The notes under the pieces were generated by a model. That model saw only the letters and a list, made by a program, of their open reading frames with translations, was not told where the DNA came from and did not search any database. Shown here one piece after another: positions 23,190 through 35,529 of a stretch of 64,000 bases of DNA; the stretch's first letter is position 1; each line of letters starts with the position of its first letter. Source of the stretch: Lepidostoma basale (Eukaryota > Arthropoda > Insecta > Trichoptera > Lepidostomatidae); assembly GCA_022606425.2 (NCBI GenBank), contig JAHDVF020000100.1, forward strand, positions 124,001 through 188,000. The letters are read 5' to 3'. A program made the translations under genes and the position numbers.

Positions 23190-23640
23190 TGAACGTTAAT
23201 TCACTAATAAGAAAGACGTTGATCTCCGAGTAGATCATTTTTACCAGACTGATTGTTCTCACCACCGGCGTCACCAATGCCAGGTTAGTTATGGCGGCCG
23301 ACAGGTAACTATACTACCGCACCGCTGTCGAAGATATGTCGGAAACAAAAAGACCAACGCTCTCCAACATAGCTATACTTAAGAAATAGGTAATGAAAAA
23401 CTCGTCTCTTTAAAGCTGCAGAGAGTTGTTCCCATACCATGAACAAATAAAAATAAATACCGTGAAGGCACATGTATCTCCCATATTCATCGTAAGGTAA
23501 TATATTTAGACCCCATATCACAGAACCATTTTTACGCCTGCTCCGAACCGATGTGTTACAATTATTAACACTGAGATTTTTAAAATCCTTTCGGGTCTGA
23601 ATAATGAAGCCTAACATTCTTGGTGCAATGCCTCAAATTC
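23190..23640 (-). mobile_element. LINE 3' fragment, CR1-like (tentative)
   Basis: On the - strand LALVTPVVRTISLVKMIYSE and INVFLIS match the conserved end of the family at 21238 and 57580. The upstream part reads RSRRKNGSVIWGLNILPYDE in another frame, so frameshifts are present. Confidence 0.6.
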
Positions 23641-23644
23641 CCTC

Positions 23645-24815
23645 AAAAATAGCGCTTATGGTCGGACTAATCTTATATTATAGATAATCCCGAAATCTCT
23701 AATTGTGGATATATGCTAATTACTGGTTGTTCATCGTATATTTGTAATAGTTATAGTTATAAACAAACGTACTTTACTTAAGCTAAAAAAACACGTATTA
23801 TATAATATAATATGGAAGAAATGTGTAAAAATGATCAACTCTATTTCGTTATAAATAAAGTATGGTAGAGTAAAAAATAAGTTCAGTTACAGAATGGATC
23901 GACTAATTTGCAATTTAATATAACTTTATATTATATACATATTCTGTAAACATACAGTGAAAAAGGATTTATGCTTCACAGCTGATCATTTTTATACAGC
24001 AAGTACAATATTTTTTTTATCTCAAGTAAAATACCTTTGATTATAAAATAACGAATACCATAAACATTTCATTGTATTTTAAGGTATTTTTTTTAATATT
24101 TGCAGAGTCATTGAGTCCATTTCGAAAGAAAACAAGAAATATTATTTATAAGCGAAAGTAACAAAACAAAATGAAAGATGTTTTTGGTGCATCGTGACTC
24201 GCTATAAATGAAAATTCGCCTTCGAGGGGTGGGTTGATGGATGTTTGTTGAAATATTTTCCTAAACTGCCTATTCCATAGAAACATTTATGTGTCTGTTC
24301 ATCAATATTTGAGTGAGTGTGATACAACGTCAAGACGTGAGATGTTTTCTAAATATATTCTCTAGTTCTGAATTCTAAGTTCTTATTCTTGGAATACTCC
24401 AGGAGTAAGTTTGTCATTCCACAATATGAGATACATTTTGTGATCTTTTTAATATCTTAAGAGGTGGCAGTATCAAATTTTCTTTTATACGCTCAGTAAT
24501 CTAGGCACATGTTTCTCATCACTCTCTTTCTCAGAATATTTTAGTATCGTAAGATAATCATGTACGATATTTATTTCACCACATTTATTCAGACGCATGT
24601 TTACAAAATATTTTTTTTCGGAAAGGTTTGTCTTTAAAATTGTTTGACATGATATAACTTTACTTAAATAAATAGCATATTAAAAATGGCAATAGCAAAC
24701 TAAAATGTTATATTATAATTATTTTATGCTATAGTTAAAACTACAATTACATTTAATAATAAAATTAAAATACTAATTAATATAAATGAACACGTCTGTC
24801 TTCTAGGAGTTGAGG
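23645..24815. other. No gene seen
   Basis: AT-rich, no coding or repeat signal that I can support. Confidence 0.4.
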
Positions 24816-24818
24816 TAA

Positions 24819-24962
24819 TATCAAATGATAATGCCTTAGAAGGGCGATACATGTCATTCTACTCGTATATACAATTTAATAAAACTCACAGAAGGCAGAC
24901 GTTTTCATTTATATTAATTATTTAATATGGAGTTTTACATAATTGTTTAAGAAACAATAAAT
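24819..24962 (+). repeat. Hammerhead-like family A unit
   Basis: ATAATGCCTTAGAAGGGCGA with TACATGTC following (GAAA changed to GATA), then CAGACGTTTTCATTTATATT and GGAGTTTTACATAATTGTTT. Confidence 0.7.
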
Positions 24963-24964
24963 AA

Positions 24965-26685
24965 TTAAAAATATTCGTTTTGCCATACTAAATAATCTCA
25001 ATGACAAAACCAATTCACTTATCTTTTATGTAAACTAAAATATTATGTTAAAAAAAATATTAAACTTTTTGGAACACTACATTCAACAATAAAAATTTAT
25101 TAAATTGTGTACAGAATTGTTATTTTTGAATAAAGTAATTTATTTTCTTAATCATTTTTCTCTCTATGTGGTATAACATTTATTTAAGGTATGACAGGAA
25201 ATCGTAATTAATATTTAGTTATTGAAGGAATATTTTTCAGAATATATTATGTGTATTGAAAAGAACGCGTTTTGTGTATAGTATGTACTACTTCATTTTA
25301 ATATCTTCAGAATAAGTTTCATTTTATTGGATCGAAAATAACACACATGTCCAGCACATATTCCAAAAATATTGTAAATTGATAACAAATGTCTATGTGA
25401 AAATGGCATATGCAAATCCAAGTATGATGATTTCATGTCGGTATTCATGAGGTATCAGACAAGCAAGCAGGTTATTGTAAACGTATATTAATACCAGATG
25501 TTCGGAATACATTTAATCATAAAAATAATCAAATCGATTATGATTTTGTAAAACATATTTTAACCCCTACCAACTCTTTGACCCCTTTATATTAACCAAT
25601 TACTGTAAACTTGGGCTTAAGCTAATCATACTGATACGACTAGAAATCAGTCATTTGAACAAAATATAAGATGTCAAATATATATATTATTGTACAATAT
25701 TATATAAATATATATATTTTTTATTGATTTATATAATATCATTTAGTGTCCCTTAACTATGTAACCATTGTCATAAAATTTCTTAACGAGTTCCAAGAAA
25801 CACTTTCCATTCTGGACCTACCCAAATAACTCTTTGTTAAAAATGTATAAACTCATATCAATTTTCGTTAATTACCATATTATGCTCCATTTACTAGTGT
25901 ATATAAACTGCAACGAGTTAAAGTTTCGTCACATTTGATAATGCCCATTTTTTGGTTAATATTCCATAAATAACTAAAATTACAAATTAAATCTGAAACA
26001 ATCAATGGTATTTTGTTTATAACGCCTTAGTTCTTTTGGAAATTATTTGACTTAAGATTGAATACCGAACGAATACAATTTTTTTTCTAGGGGCAATCGG
26101 ATAACGTTTGAATAAGGTAATTACTTGAAACGTATGATTGGATTTCTCTTTTGTTCATTCGATCTGGCCAGATAAATGAAATTTTACAAAATCGGGGGCA
26201 GATTTCTTTCGCTAGTAACGTTGCCAGGAGACGAATAAAGACAAAATAAGCCCGGCAGCTAAAATTATCAAGTGATCGGATCTTATTGTAATAATTGAAT
26301 TTCTCCTCCCTGAAAGGGCCTTCTCCTGTATCATAAGGCGATTGTCTTTGTGTAATCAGCTTCAATGTTTATCATCGAATCTTTTTTCGTCCCAAAGGAG
26401 CCGCAGGAAAATAATGACTTAACCATTTTACCTCCTGGAAACTCAAGACTCTAATGAAAATAAAACTCATTAACAAAAAACGATGGATTAAATTATAAAG
26501 GAAATTTAATATTAGAAAGGCTAATTAAAAAAAACAGTAATTTTAATTAAAAAAAAACTTTTTTGTTCTGAACTTTTAGGCAATGAAATTTTTTAATACT
26601 CAATTGTTATGAAATAAAACACATTCTTTTTTTAATAATGTGAGTTCATTTTTTTCGACATTTATCGAAACACGTCTATTCCAAT
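24965..26685. other. No gene seen
   Basis: AT-rich. A 92-codon - strand frame at 26087-26365 is unrecognised. The string CAACGAGTTAAAGTTTCG followed by CATTTGATAATGCCC near 25912-25950 is a broken family A start. Confidence 0.4.
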
Positions 26686-26689
26686 AAAG

Positions 26690-27205
26690 ATAATAAGCTA
26701 GAAGGGCAATGCACAATGGTGTTCTTGTACCGACTCGTATATATATTAATATCTTGTATGGAAGCGAAGCATGACATGATCAATATATGGATAAAAGTAG
26801 AGAAAATATAGTAGAAATTAGATCTCTTAGACGTATGTGTAGAAACTCTGTGTAGGATATAGTGCTGAATGAAAATATAAGAAGTGAATGCAGTGCGAAT
26901 AAAAGTGTTATGTACAAAATAATGAAAGGAACATTAAGATGGTTTGGACACATGGAAATAATTAATGAAGAAAGAATGGTCACATAAGTATATATTAACG
27001 ATGTAAATGGAACTAGAAAGAGAGGAAGACCGAGGAAAACGTGGCACGATTAAATAAATCAAATATTGAATGTCGGCCACACGAGGAGTCGGATAAGACG
27101 ACGTGCGTGCATTACACGATGTTCAAATGTTAATCGAGAGAAGTATGTCAGGAAAAAAAGTGTGTGATTAAATTTTTTCTGCCTACCCTGTTAGTTAGTT
27201 AGTAA
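26690..27205 (+). mobile_element. TTAG-tail LINE, decayed 3' fragment
   Basis: Reads with interruptions ARRAMHNGVL, RWFGHMEIINEERMV, NDVNGTRKRGRPRKTWHD and a damaged C-terminus, ending in GTTAGTTAGTAAG. Several stops and indels are present. Confidence 0.75.
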
Positions 27206-27281
27206 GATTTTAAGAAAACAGACGCTTACTCCTTTAGTATTTTTTACAAATTTGGAGTTTTATATATTTACTTAAAAAAAA

Positions 27282-27498
27282 GAAGCCGAGGACGACCGAG
27301 GAAAACATGGCATGACCAAATTAATCAATTACTAAAAGGCGCCTACATTCAAAATCGGAATAATCGACGTGCGTGCATGGTAAGATGTATGAATGTAGAG
27401 GAAACCCGAGAAGTATGCCAGGACAGAGAATTGTGGCGATCCATCCCCTCTGCCTACCCCTCCGGGGAAATGGCGTGATGGTTGGTTAGTCAGTTAGT
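27282..27498 (+). mobile_element. TTAG-tail LINE, second subfamily, 3' fragment
   Basis: RGRPRKTWHDQINQLLKGAY, then NRRACMVRCMNVEETREVCQ and RSIPSAYPSGEMA before TGA and GGTTGGTTAGTCAGTTAG. The LLKG...IQNRNNR spelling distinguishes it from the main copy; similar copies are at 30895 and 63130. Confidence 0.8.
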
Positions 27499-27499
27499 T

Positions 27500-28355
27500 T
27501 TTAAGAAACAACAAAAAAAAGTTTTAATTCACTTTTATCGAGTATCTTATGTAACCCTAACTAAACTCCGGCGGATGCGAAACCGGTTGCTTTTCTTTCT
27601 ATTATGGATTCGATACATTAATCGAAGATGCATATTACGATAATTGTTTTAAGATAACCAAAGACTCCCATTATTGCAATTCATCTCGGGAGGAAGTCAT
27701 TTAATAACGGCGATATTAGATCCGCCTGCGACTCCCGCACAATGTGTCCGTTGTACCGCCCTACATGGTGTGTCTACGGCAGCCCCTAATTCCGAACGCG
27801 CCGATTGCAAAATTATTGAATTGTCGGTGTGGTAAAACACAAAGCTCCAATAAAGCCGTACGTGCTGAATCGAAATAGCTTTTGAAATGGCTTTAACAAT
27901 TCCTCTTAGCTGGATATATAACGAATATGACAAATTGGAATACAGACGCCCTAGATCACACTCTATCTTTCGGAAAATCTAACATCTGCATCGCGAGACC
28001 CATTGCTTTATTATTCATAGATGCAGATTGAAGTTATCAATGTTTTAAATTCAGATGTCAGGATCTGATATATTTAACATTTGTTTTTTTTGATTAACCG
28101 TTTTTTAGAAGTAGGTACTCGTAGTATTATATTTTTTATAAATGACATATTTCATTTGCTAATATCATTCTTACATTCTAAATCCGAAATACTATTAAAA
28201 AAAATTAACGCTGTTTTGAGAGTAACAATTGTTTTATTAAAATACCCAAATCGTCAAATATAAACACTTTAAATCTAATATATATATTAAAAATTGAAAT
28301 TATCCATTGTTTTGGCCGAAACACTAGGATGCCTTAATATTTTAAACTGTTAAAT
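27500..28355. other. No gene seen; GC-raised island at 27700-27850
   Basis: The island is open on the - strand for 78 codons but not recognisable. The remainder is AT-rich. Confidence 0.4.
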
Positions 28356-28359
28356 TAAT

Positions 28360-28562
28360 TGACTTTGTTTTTTGTATCACAATTGTATTTTATTTTACGC
28401 GACAACTATTTCATTAACCTGATATTTGATTAAAATATTTGACATTTGATATATTATTGTAACACCTGATGATGTCAACATAGGTTGATGAAACAGCTGT
28501 CTCGTAAAATAAAATACAATTGTGATACAAAAAACAAAGTTAATTAAATTAACAGTTTAAAA
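28360..28562. repeat. Foldback element, hammerhead-like family C
   Basis: Inverted arms share TTTTGTATCACAATTGTATT and its complement around a centre near 28450. The right arm holds an intact hammerhead core (separate entry). The left arm keeps only GTTAATGAAATAGTTGTCGC on the - strand and is decayed. Confidence 0.75.
28466..28501 (+). ncRNA. Hammerhead ribozyme candidate, family C
   Basis: CTGATGA (28466-28472) is the consensus core. Helix II is GTCAAC/GTTGAT with loop ATAG (a terminal G-U pair). GAAA follows at 28490-28493, then CAGCTG as a self-complementary helix III and TC as the UH cleavage position. Helix I pairing is weak from the immediate flanks, so activity is uncertain. Such short palindromic helix III motifs are known to work as dimers in Penelope-like elements and retrozymes. 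Confidence 0.65.
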
Positions 28563-28564
28563 AA

Positions 28565-29655
28565 TTTAAATATGTATTATATAATTATAATATATTAAAA
28601 AACCGAATGTTTATTGCCAAAAAAGAAAAATGCTGTTTTTTTCATTAATTATGCTGGTATACTCAGGATATTGATTAGTGCGTTATAAAATAAATCCATG
28701 GAAATTAGTTAGAATATTCTTTGGCAGAAGATAATATTTTTAACGCACTATTATTTATAGTACCATATTTTTTTCATTAAAGAATGAAGATATTATTGGT
28801 AATTTTAAAAATAAACTATTTAATTATGTTACGATAGGAACTCTTGAAAATAGGAAAATATAGTAAAAATTAAAGAAAAATATTTTTGTTCCGAGAATAG
28901 CTTGTTAATTTACATAAAATAGTCATCTCAAAAACTAAAAAAATACATTTTTTGTGGCGAGATGAAACGAAAATATTTTACTAATGGAATATTTAAAAGG
29001 GGCAAAATCTCATTTGGAAGGGACGTAAATGAAAACACCCTTAACACACCGTTAGTACAATAAGTACGGTATATTATAAAGAAATCGCGCAATCAAGGCT
29101 CATATACGAATACTGGAAATTTCACAAGCTTTTTTCTGAATGTTAAAACCCTTTTTGTGATGTAAATGAACACCGCTCGCGTAATGACTTACATGGAGTA
29201 CAAATATTCCGCACTCGGAGGCGCCAAGAGATTTTAGTGTAAAGTCATATTTTTGGAGTGGAATTTCGCTACATATTGTTTATAAAATTTCGATAGTTAG
29301 TTTATCGTCATATATTATATGATCGTCATATATGTATATATGGAGCTGATACGAGGACACTGACAAAATGATTATTCTACAAGTGATCTAAATGGTCCAA
29401 ATTGCTCTTAAAAAGAGTAATGTTTGGAATAACCTTTAGGGTCAGAATTAAAATTTAATTGATCCGACAACAAACCGAGGTGGCTGTGGTGGTTCTGAAG
29501 ATAGGCTGGTTAAATTGTCGACGGACTGGCCATATTTGTCGAAGAACCGACATCCAATTGAAAAGACAAATTCTGAAGTTGAGACTACGTACATGATTCT
29601 GTAGAGTTAGACTCGTAGGACCGACAATGTTGTTAGGATTTACTGGATGTGAATG
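28565..29655. other. No gene seen
   Basis: AT-rich, without open frames or recognised repeats. Confidence 0.4.
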
Positions 29656-29659
29656 GATG

Positions 29660-30180
29660 AGAGTAACTATGGATAGGAAGCAGTGGACAAAATACGGCTG
29701 CTCAGTAAGAGTAAAAAGCCTTTAGTCGTCCAGTGGTGAACATAGGCCTCCCTTTCAGACTTTCCCAAATCTCTGTCTCTTCCTGTTCTGTGCCCATTGA
29801 CCTCCTGCCACTCATCTGGCCTGTGGTCTGCCAGGATTTCTATGACCAGATCTTGGTCGCCACTCCAGGGTACGTCTTGTCCACCGATCATCCGTTGTCC
29901 TCGCTACATGGCCGGCCCAATTACACTTCAATGATGCTATTTTGCACACTACACTCGCAACTTTGGTCCTTTCTCTGATCCATTAATTTGTTTCCTGTCT
30001 CGCAGACTGATGTTAAATATAATCCTTTCCATTGCCCGTTGGGTCATTTGGAGTTTCTGTATTGTTTTATTTGTGAACGTCACTGTTTCTAACTCGTATG
30101 TCAGTAGTGGGAGGATGCACATGTCATATGTATTTTTCTTCAAGTGGTTCGCGAATCTTTTGGACTTAAGGATATAGGAC
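29660..30180 (-). mobile_element. LINE C-terminal fragment (RTE-like)
   Basis: On the - strand: KNTYDMCILPLLTYELETVT, KLQMTQRAMERIIFNISLRD, then in shifted frames KCNWAGHVART, a GRPQ-type motif, and EREAYVHHWTTKG. This is the standard order after the reverse transcriptase domain of RTE-like LINEs (Q-R-A-M-E-R, L-R-D-R, W-A-G-H, E-A-Y-V-..-W). Frameshifts make it inactive. Confidence 0.8.
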
Positions 30181-30239
30181 AGTTTACCGAAAGCAGCCTA
30201 TGCGAGACCCCGCCTACATTCGATCCCGGTAAAAAGTGA

Positions 30240-30890
30240 AAAGTGCTGCTGCAGAAATGGTTTATTTTCTTACAATTAAATTGTGATTCATGATCTTAAG
30301 CATCCGTTTTTGTATCAAATCGTTTATGTTTTATATTTAAATCTTGTATCAAATAAACTATTTGCTTCTTTTAGAAGATTTTTTATGGTCGTATTGTAAA
30401 TCTTATTGCAATAATTTAAATCAATAACAATAAACTGGCAAAAACTTTAACACATAATTATTTTATCAACAAAAGAAAATCGATTTTGTGAATGTGCTGA
30501 TTTAATAAAAAAGCAGTTCTTTCTCGGGTCCAGCAGTTCAATCAGTTTCGCCAACATTCTAAATGGCTGCTCCGCAGTACCGCAGATAGGAATTGGAGTC
30601 CGCTTGTAACGAGTCGTTCGTTAATTGATTATATATCCACCAAATCGAGAATGCCTACATTAAAGGGATTTTAAACCATTCGAACTCGTAACAAAAAATC
30701 GGAATTAAACGTTTTGAAATAAAAAAGAAAAATAATAATAAGAAAAATCCAATATTTATTTGCCCGGGTGTAAATGTATACGCTTTGTATTAATTCTTGA
30801 AATATAACAATCATTTAGATACAGTCACAAATGGTAACTAAAAAATAGAATGTGACATAAAAAAATTATGTTATTCAAGACATTAATGAA
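30240..30890. other. No gene seen
   Basis: AT-rich; nothing supported. Confidence 0.4.
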
Positions 30891-30894
30891 ATAT

Positions 30895-31080
30895 TTTTTT
30901 GAACGGGAGCAATTTAAAGGCGGCCATGTTCGAAGTAGGAACAATCGACGAGCGTGCATGTCACGATGTGTGAATATAGAAGAGGCGCGAGAGTTATATC
31001 AGGATAGAACAATATGGCGATCCATTCTCTCTGCCTACCACTCCAAGGAAACGGCGTGATGGTTAGTTAGTTAGTTAGTT
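30895..31080 (+). mobile_element. TTAG-tail LINE, second subfamily, 3' fragment
   Basis: FKGGHVRSRNNRRACMSRCV, NIEEARELYQDRTIWRSILS, AYHSKETA then TGA directly before TGGTTAGTTAGTTAGTTA. The frame is open over the retained part, and the stop is again three bases before the tail. Confidence 0.85.
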
Positions 31081-31196
31081 ATGTACACAAAAATGACAGA
31101 AAACACATGAAATAAATAAGAAAACGAAGGGCAGGAGTAGAACGGAGAAAGTGATCGCATTAAACAGTAATGGATATGCAGCAAAAGAAGAAAATA

Positions 31197-31345
31197 AAAT
31201 AAAATAAACAGTTTTATTGATCATTTACCAAGTACATGGTTTTAATACCTCCCAACTGGGGTAACCCGTTCTAGGGAGGCATTCCTAGTACTCTATATAA
31301 TTTCAAAATATAATATAATTTACAAATTTAGGGAGCAGTTAGGGA
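31197..31345 (-). mobile_element. Retroposon 3' end fragment with CCTCCCAACTGGGG block
   Basis: The block TTTAATACCTCCCAACTGGG ... GAGGCATTCCTAG recurs inverted at 36195-36290. Complement ends in ATCAATAAAACTG, looking like a LINE 3' UTR with polyadenylation signal. Family not identified. Confidence 0.5.
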
Positions 31346-31349
31346 AGCA

Positions 31350-32340
31350 ACACATATCCTAAAATGTATAACTTAAGATTAATTGACTTATATATTATAT
31401 AACACTATTTAAACACTATATTGTCTTATATAACACTATTTAAACTATTTACTTCTTTTTAAAAATTATACTACATTCAAGCCGTCCTTTTTTAATGTCT
31501 CCGTAGTAACATGTTTTTTGAAATTGTGCATTGTCATTTTTTGTGGGTCGTTTATCGTTTTGTTAATTATGTTATAGAGTTTGGGTAAAATAGCTCATTA
31601 TTATGCAGAGTTTTAAGAGTTTTGTGGAACAGTCTTCAAAAATGAGATTTGGCGGATAAACTTTGATATTTCAACATAATTTAATGTTTAAATAAAAAAG
31701 AACTATGTTAATAATATCAAAAATGAATATAATTACCAGTTATTTCATATTCTTATTTCAGAATATCAAAATTCAACATTATAAGATATGATCGTGTTTT
31801 CGATATAAAGTTGGTAACCACTGTTCTCAATTGCGACAGCTGTATGATGCGGGCTGACGGAAATTTTCGGAGCCCAACGTATGTACGTACGTAATATAAT
31901 CCGTGAGGGAAAAATCACCAATGTTACACGGTCGTGCTGGACTGACGCTTCATTTGGACACTGAGGGGGACGCGGATGTGAATGTTGTATGGAAATTCAA
32001 CCGTTTCCCACTCCATTTTCGCAACTGAATTGGACTCTGCGATTACAAAGTATATTCTCATTGTGTTTTATGATTGAATCCACCGTTCTATTTGCTTTAT
32101 TGATAGAATAAAATATGGAATAAATGAGGTAAACAAAAGAGTATTGAAATGCATCCGACAAATCAATGTAGCGTATTCATCAATATATCCGTATTCAAAT
32201 ATGAAGAGAATATTGCAATACTGCCAAAAAAGCAAACAAAAAGTTTCATTAATATAATAATTAAAAAAAAATTATGAATCACCAATCACAAAAAAACAAT
32301 GCTGTTAATTTTTATCTAGTTAAAACATCAACTAACTTTT
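31350..32340. other. No gene seen; GC-raised island at 31840-32060
   Basis: No open frame of interest. The island does not match other repeats in the window. Confidence 0.4.
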
Positions 32341-32374
32341 TGACAAAATAATGTATTTAATAAATATAAATGAA

Positions 32375-32770
32375 TAATGATACAGAGAAGGCAACGGGAA
32401 ACCACTCTGATTATCATTCCCAGGAAATCACTATGGCGAGAAAACCCAAAGCAACGGCCCCTAGTCCCGGGCAGCCCTTCAGTGGGCAGGGGGTGCGAAG
32501 AATCTCCCGGCTCAAAATAGTGAAGTCCAACTTTTGGGTCACGTGCTGCGTGGAGAAAAGTACCGCCTCCTCCGACTTATATTGGAGGGCAAGATAGAGG
32601 GAAGACGGGGAGTTGGCAGAAAACAGATGTCCTGGCTGCGCAACATTAGAGAGTGGACCGGAATGAGGACGGTGGATGACCTGTTTCGGGCAGCGCAGGA
32701 CAGGGAGGTTTTCGCCGGAGTGATCGCCAACGTCGGGGGGACCTGACACGGCACAGGAAGAAGAAGAAGA
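32375..32770 (+). mobile_element. LINE 3' end with conserved C-terminus, GAAGAAG tail
   Basis: From 32534 the frame reads GHVLRGEKYRLLRLILEGKI, EGRRGVGRKQMSWLRNIREW, DDLFRAAQDREVFAGVIANV and a TGA, then AGGAAGAAGAAGAAGAA. This is a common LINE C-terminus. The part before it includes GAAGGCAACGGGAAACCAC, a block found in lepidopteran retroposons. The frame is shifted near 32530. Confidence 0.8.
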
Positions 32771-32779
32771 AATGAATAA

Positions 32780-32955
32780 TATTAGGCGCGGTGTGGAAAG
32801 ACCGCATATGTCCTAGCTCAAGAATATCAACGAGTGGACCGGAATTCAGAGGGTGGGGGGAGTTGTTCCGGCTGGCACAGGATAGAGAAGGCAATGCCAG
32901 AGTAATAGCCGAAGTCGGGGAGACATGACAGGGCACTCCGAGAAGTAGAATAATG
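32780..32955 (+). mobile_element. LINE 3' end fragment, same family as 32375, decayed
   Basis: VWKDRICPSSRISTSGPEFR-type damaged sequence, with ARVIAEVGET before TGA. It lies directly after the previous copy. Confidence 0.55.
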
Positions 32956-33004
32956 AAAAGGTTTATTTTCTTCAAATTTTATATATTACATGTTTAGGCA
33001 TTAT

Positions 33005-33616
33005 AAAATGATAATGCCTTATCAATACTAAATAAGTTATTCCTATAAAATAAAAAATAGCTACCAGAAAACAGCCTTTTTAATTCGTGTTTAGTATATT
33101 GTTGCACTAGACTGGTCCCCTATGGGGGGAAAGAGAAAGCGAGGCAGACCTACAGCCACCTGGAGAAGAACTCTGCAAGACGAGGTAAAGGCAGCAGGCC
33201 TCACTTGGGATGATGTTAGGCATCAGGTATGCGATAGAGTCGGGTGGAAAAGATTTCTTGAGGCCCTATGCACCACGGAGGTGTGACAGGACAAATAGAA
33301 GAAGAAGAAGATGTTGTTTGCAGTTGTTAAATGATGATGCATCAGCAAGGCGAAGTATATTATTCCCATAAAAAAATAAATCCACTAGAAAATAGACGTT
33401 TTTATTCGTATTAAGTACGTTGTTTGCAATTAAATGATAAAGTCTTAGCAAGGCAAAATACAGTATTCATATAAAATAAAATAAATCTACTAGAAAAAAG
33501 ACGTTTTCATTGGTATTAAGTATGTTGTTTGCAATTAAATGATAAAGCCTTAACAAGGCAAAACATGTTTTATCCATAAAATTTAATAACTTGTAGAAAA
33601 TAGATGTTTTAATTCG
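33005..33616 (+). repeat. Tandem array of family A hammerhead-like units, interrupted
   Basis: A first unit at 33005-33102 is followed by a LINE tail (33103-33312), then three units beginning GTTGTTTGCA at 33313, 33419 and 33524 (period 105-106 bp). Each has the core (for example GATAAAGTCTTAGCAAGGC then AAAA), ATAAAATAAA spacer and GACGTTTTCATTGGTATTAA. The cores are decayed. Tandem arrangement distinguishes this from the inverted pairs elsewhere. Confidence 0.8.
33103..33312 (+). mobile_element. LINE 3' end fragment with GAAGAAG tail, nested
   Basis: GGKRKRGRPTATWRRTLQDE, VKAAGLTWDDVRHQVCDRVG, WKRFLEALCTTEV then stop and AGAAGAAGAAGAAG. The frame is open throughout. It splits the family A tandem array. 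Confidence 0.85.
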
Positions 33617-33619
33617 TAA

Positions 33620-34720
33620 AAAAAAAACAATATTGCGAATGATTATGTTAGTCTGAAAACATAATTTCTTTTAAGATGCAAATGTCAAAGTTTTTGTAAA
33701 AAATAATGTTTACACATTTTCAAGTTTTTTTTTGACGGTTAATTGTATTAAAACAGTAAAGATAATATGAAAACAGTTGAGGATGGTATTTTTATTATCT
33801 TACTCCATTTCATACAACTTATGGCTGTATCTGCGTACAGTCGCGTGTAATATGTGCTAAGCTAACCTTAATTAATCAAGTTACTACAGCATGTGCGGCT
33901 AATTATAATAAAATGATGCAAATATAACGACTGTTTTACCCTTTTTATTGTTTCTCGTAAATGTTTTATGCCTCAATGTTATGTAGGTATTTAGGTTCTG
34001 CAAAGGATGACCCAAAATTATGTATACCAACATGTAAAAATATATTCGAGTTGATAATAATAAGTCACCAATGTAAAGAAGATATTAATTAATGATCAAC
34101 AATTTTAAAAACAAAAAAACGATCTTCAGAAAAAAGGGCTTATGAATCTGTGCGTTAAAAAAATTAAATCTAATAAAAAATCAAACAGTACGGTGCATTT
34201 CGCAATACCGATGTTCATAGCATTACTAGATATATAGTTCCCGACTAATAATATGGTAAGTATTTTACGAGTAATAAAATGGTTGAAAATTTACATTAGA
34301 TTCATTATTAAAGTATCAATTTTAACGTTTTAATGTAATATAAGTTTTTATTAAAAGGTATAATATATTTTTTTATTTAATGGCAAAATATAAATGTTCC
34401 ACTGAACATAGTTACATTAGATGAAAAGTACAATTATTGTTTAAATAGGTTTCAATTAAATACTAAAATTAACATTTAAAAAATAGATATTTAAAAAAAA
34501 CTAATTTATTAAGTAAGGTGGACTCTTGACTTGCTAATTGATAAGATATGGCAGCGAGCTGCTAAAGCTAGTCAGAACTAGAAGAGTATGTAAAATAAAG
34601 CTTTTTTAAATATATAATAATTTATTAATTATTATTCTTTACAATACATTTATCAAAGATATTATGTTGAGAGAGAAAAATTGATAAGTAATGCGGCAAA
34701 TAAACCACCAACAGGCATTT
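33620..34720. other. No gene seen
   Basis: AT-rich; no supported feature. Confidence 0.4.
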
Positions 34721-34721
34721 G

Positions 34722-34815
34722 ACTTCCAGCAAGACCACACAAAATATGGCAAGACAGATGGACATCTACATTCCAGGAAAAGGTTCTGATAAATAACAGA
34801 CACAGTCCTAAATAA
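34722..34815 (+). mobile_element. LINE 3' end scrap, same family as 52071
   Basis: AGACCACACAAAATATGGCA, AGACAGATGGACATCTACAT and AACAGACACAGTCC correspond to the end of the fragment at 52280-52370. Confidence 0.6.
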
Positions 34816-34904
34816 AACAGAAGATAAAAAAATTTTAATATCCAAATTTAATTATAACTATTAATTTAATTACTTAACAACAATAAATATTTGATACAGT
34901 TAAA

Positions 34905-35065
34905 GTTCTTCTTCTTCTTCTCTCGTTAGACCCTTGGTCTGTTTTTATTTTCAGGCTAGCCTCTCTTGGGAAGTTGACTTCCAGTTATTTATCTTATTTT
35001 GGTGGTATTTGAGGGGAACGGTAGCCTACAGGAATCTGATGCATCACAACGTTGTTATGGTTGAA
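34905..35065 (-). mobile_element. Retroposon tail with GAAGAAG end
   Basis: The + strand begins TTCTTCTTCTTCTTCTCTCG, the complement of a (GAA)n tail, and continues into moderately GC sequence without an open frame. Family unknown. Confidence 0.45.
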
Positions 35066-35529
35066 AAATATAGTAATTAAAATATAAAAAAAATAAATCA
35101 ATTTTTGGGTCACGCTGTATTGAGCGAACGCATTTAACAAAGCTACGTAATAACGGAGGTTTTAGCAAATCGTATAACGAGCCCTTTATAAACTTGAGTT
35201 ACCCTGGCTGTGGAAGACAAAGATATGTACAAGCATAATATATTATACTCACTCATATCTATGCATTTACATAACCTTCACGTACATTTTATGTTGGCAA
35301 CATGTATTCGCCAGTATAGCCTTAAGCGATTTTAACGTTGTAGTAATTTATTCGCGTGCGTTTGAAACGCAACACACTCTAAGCTTTTATATACTGATTG
35401 AATAAACCATAGTTTAATGCGTGTATTTAAAATATAAGAGAAATTATTTGGGTATAAGAAATTATTATAACATGAAATCCACTCTGTGGTAAAATTATAC
35501 GGAGTATTCTCTAAATAACAATATTAACA

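Noticed and set aside
33313..33616. CRISPR-like array
   Set aside because: Units of ~105 bp are adjacent and diverged, with no short repeat/unique spacer pattern, and the DNA is eukaryotic.
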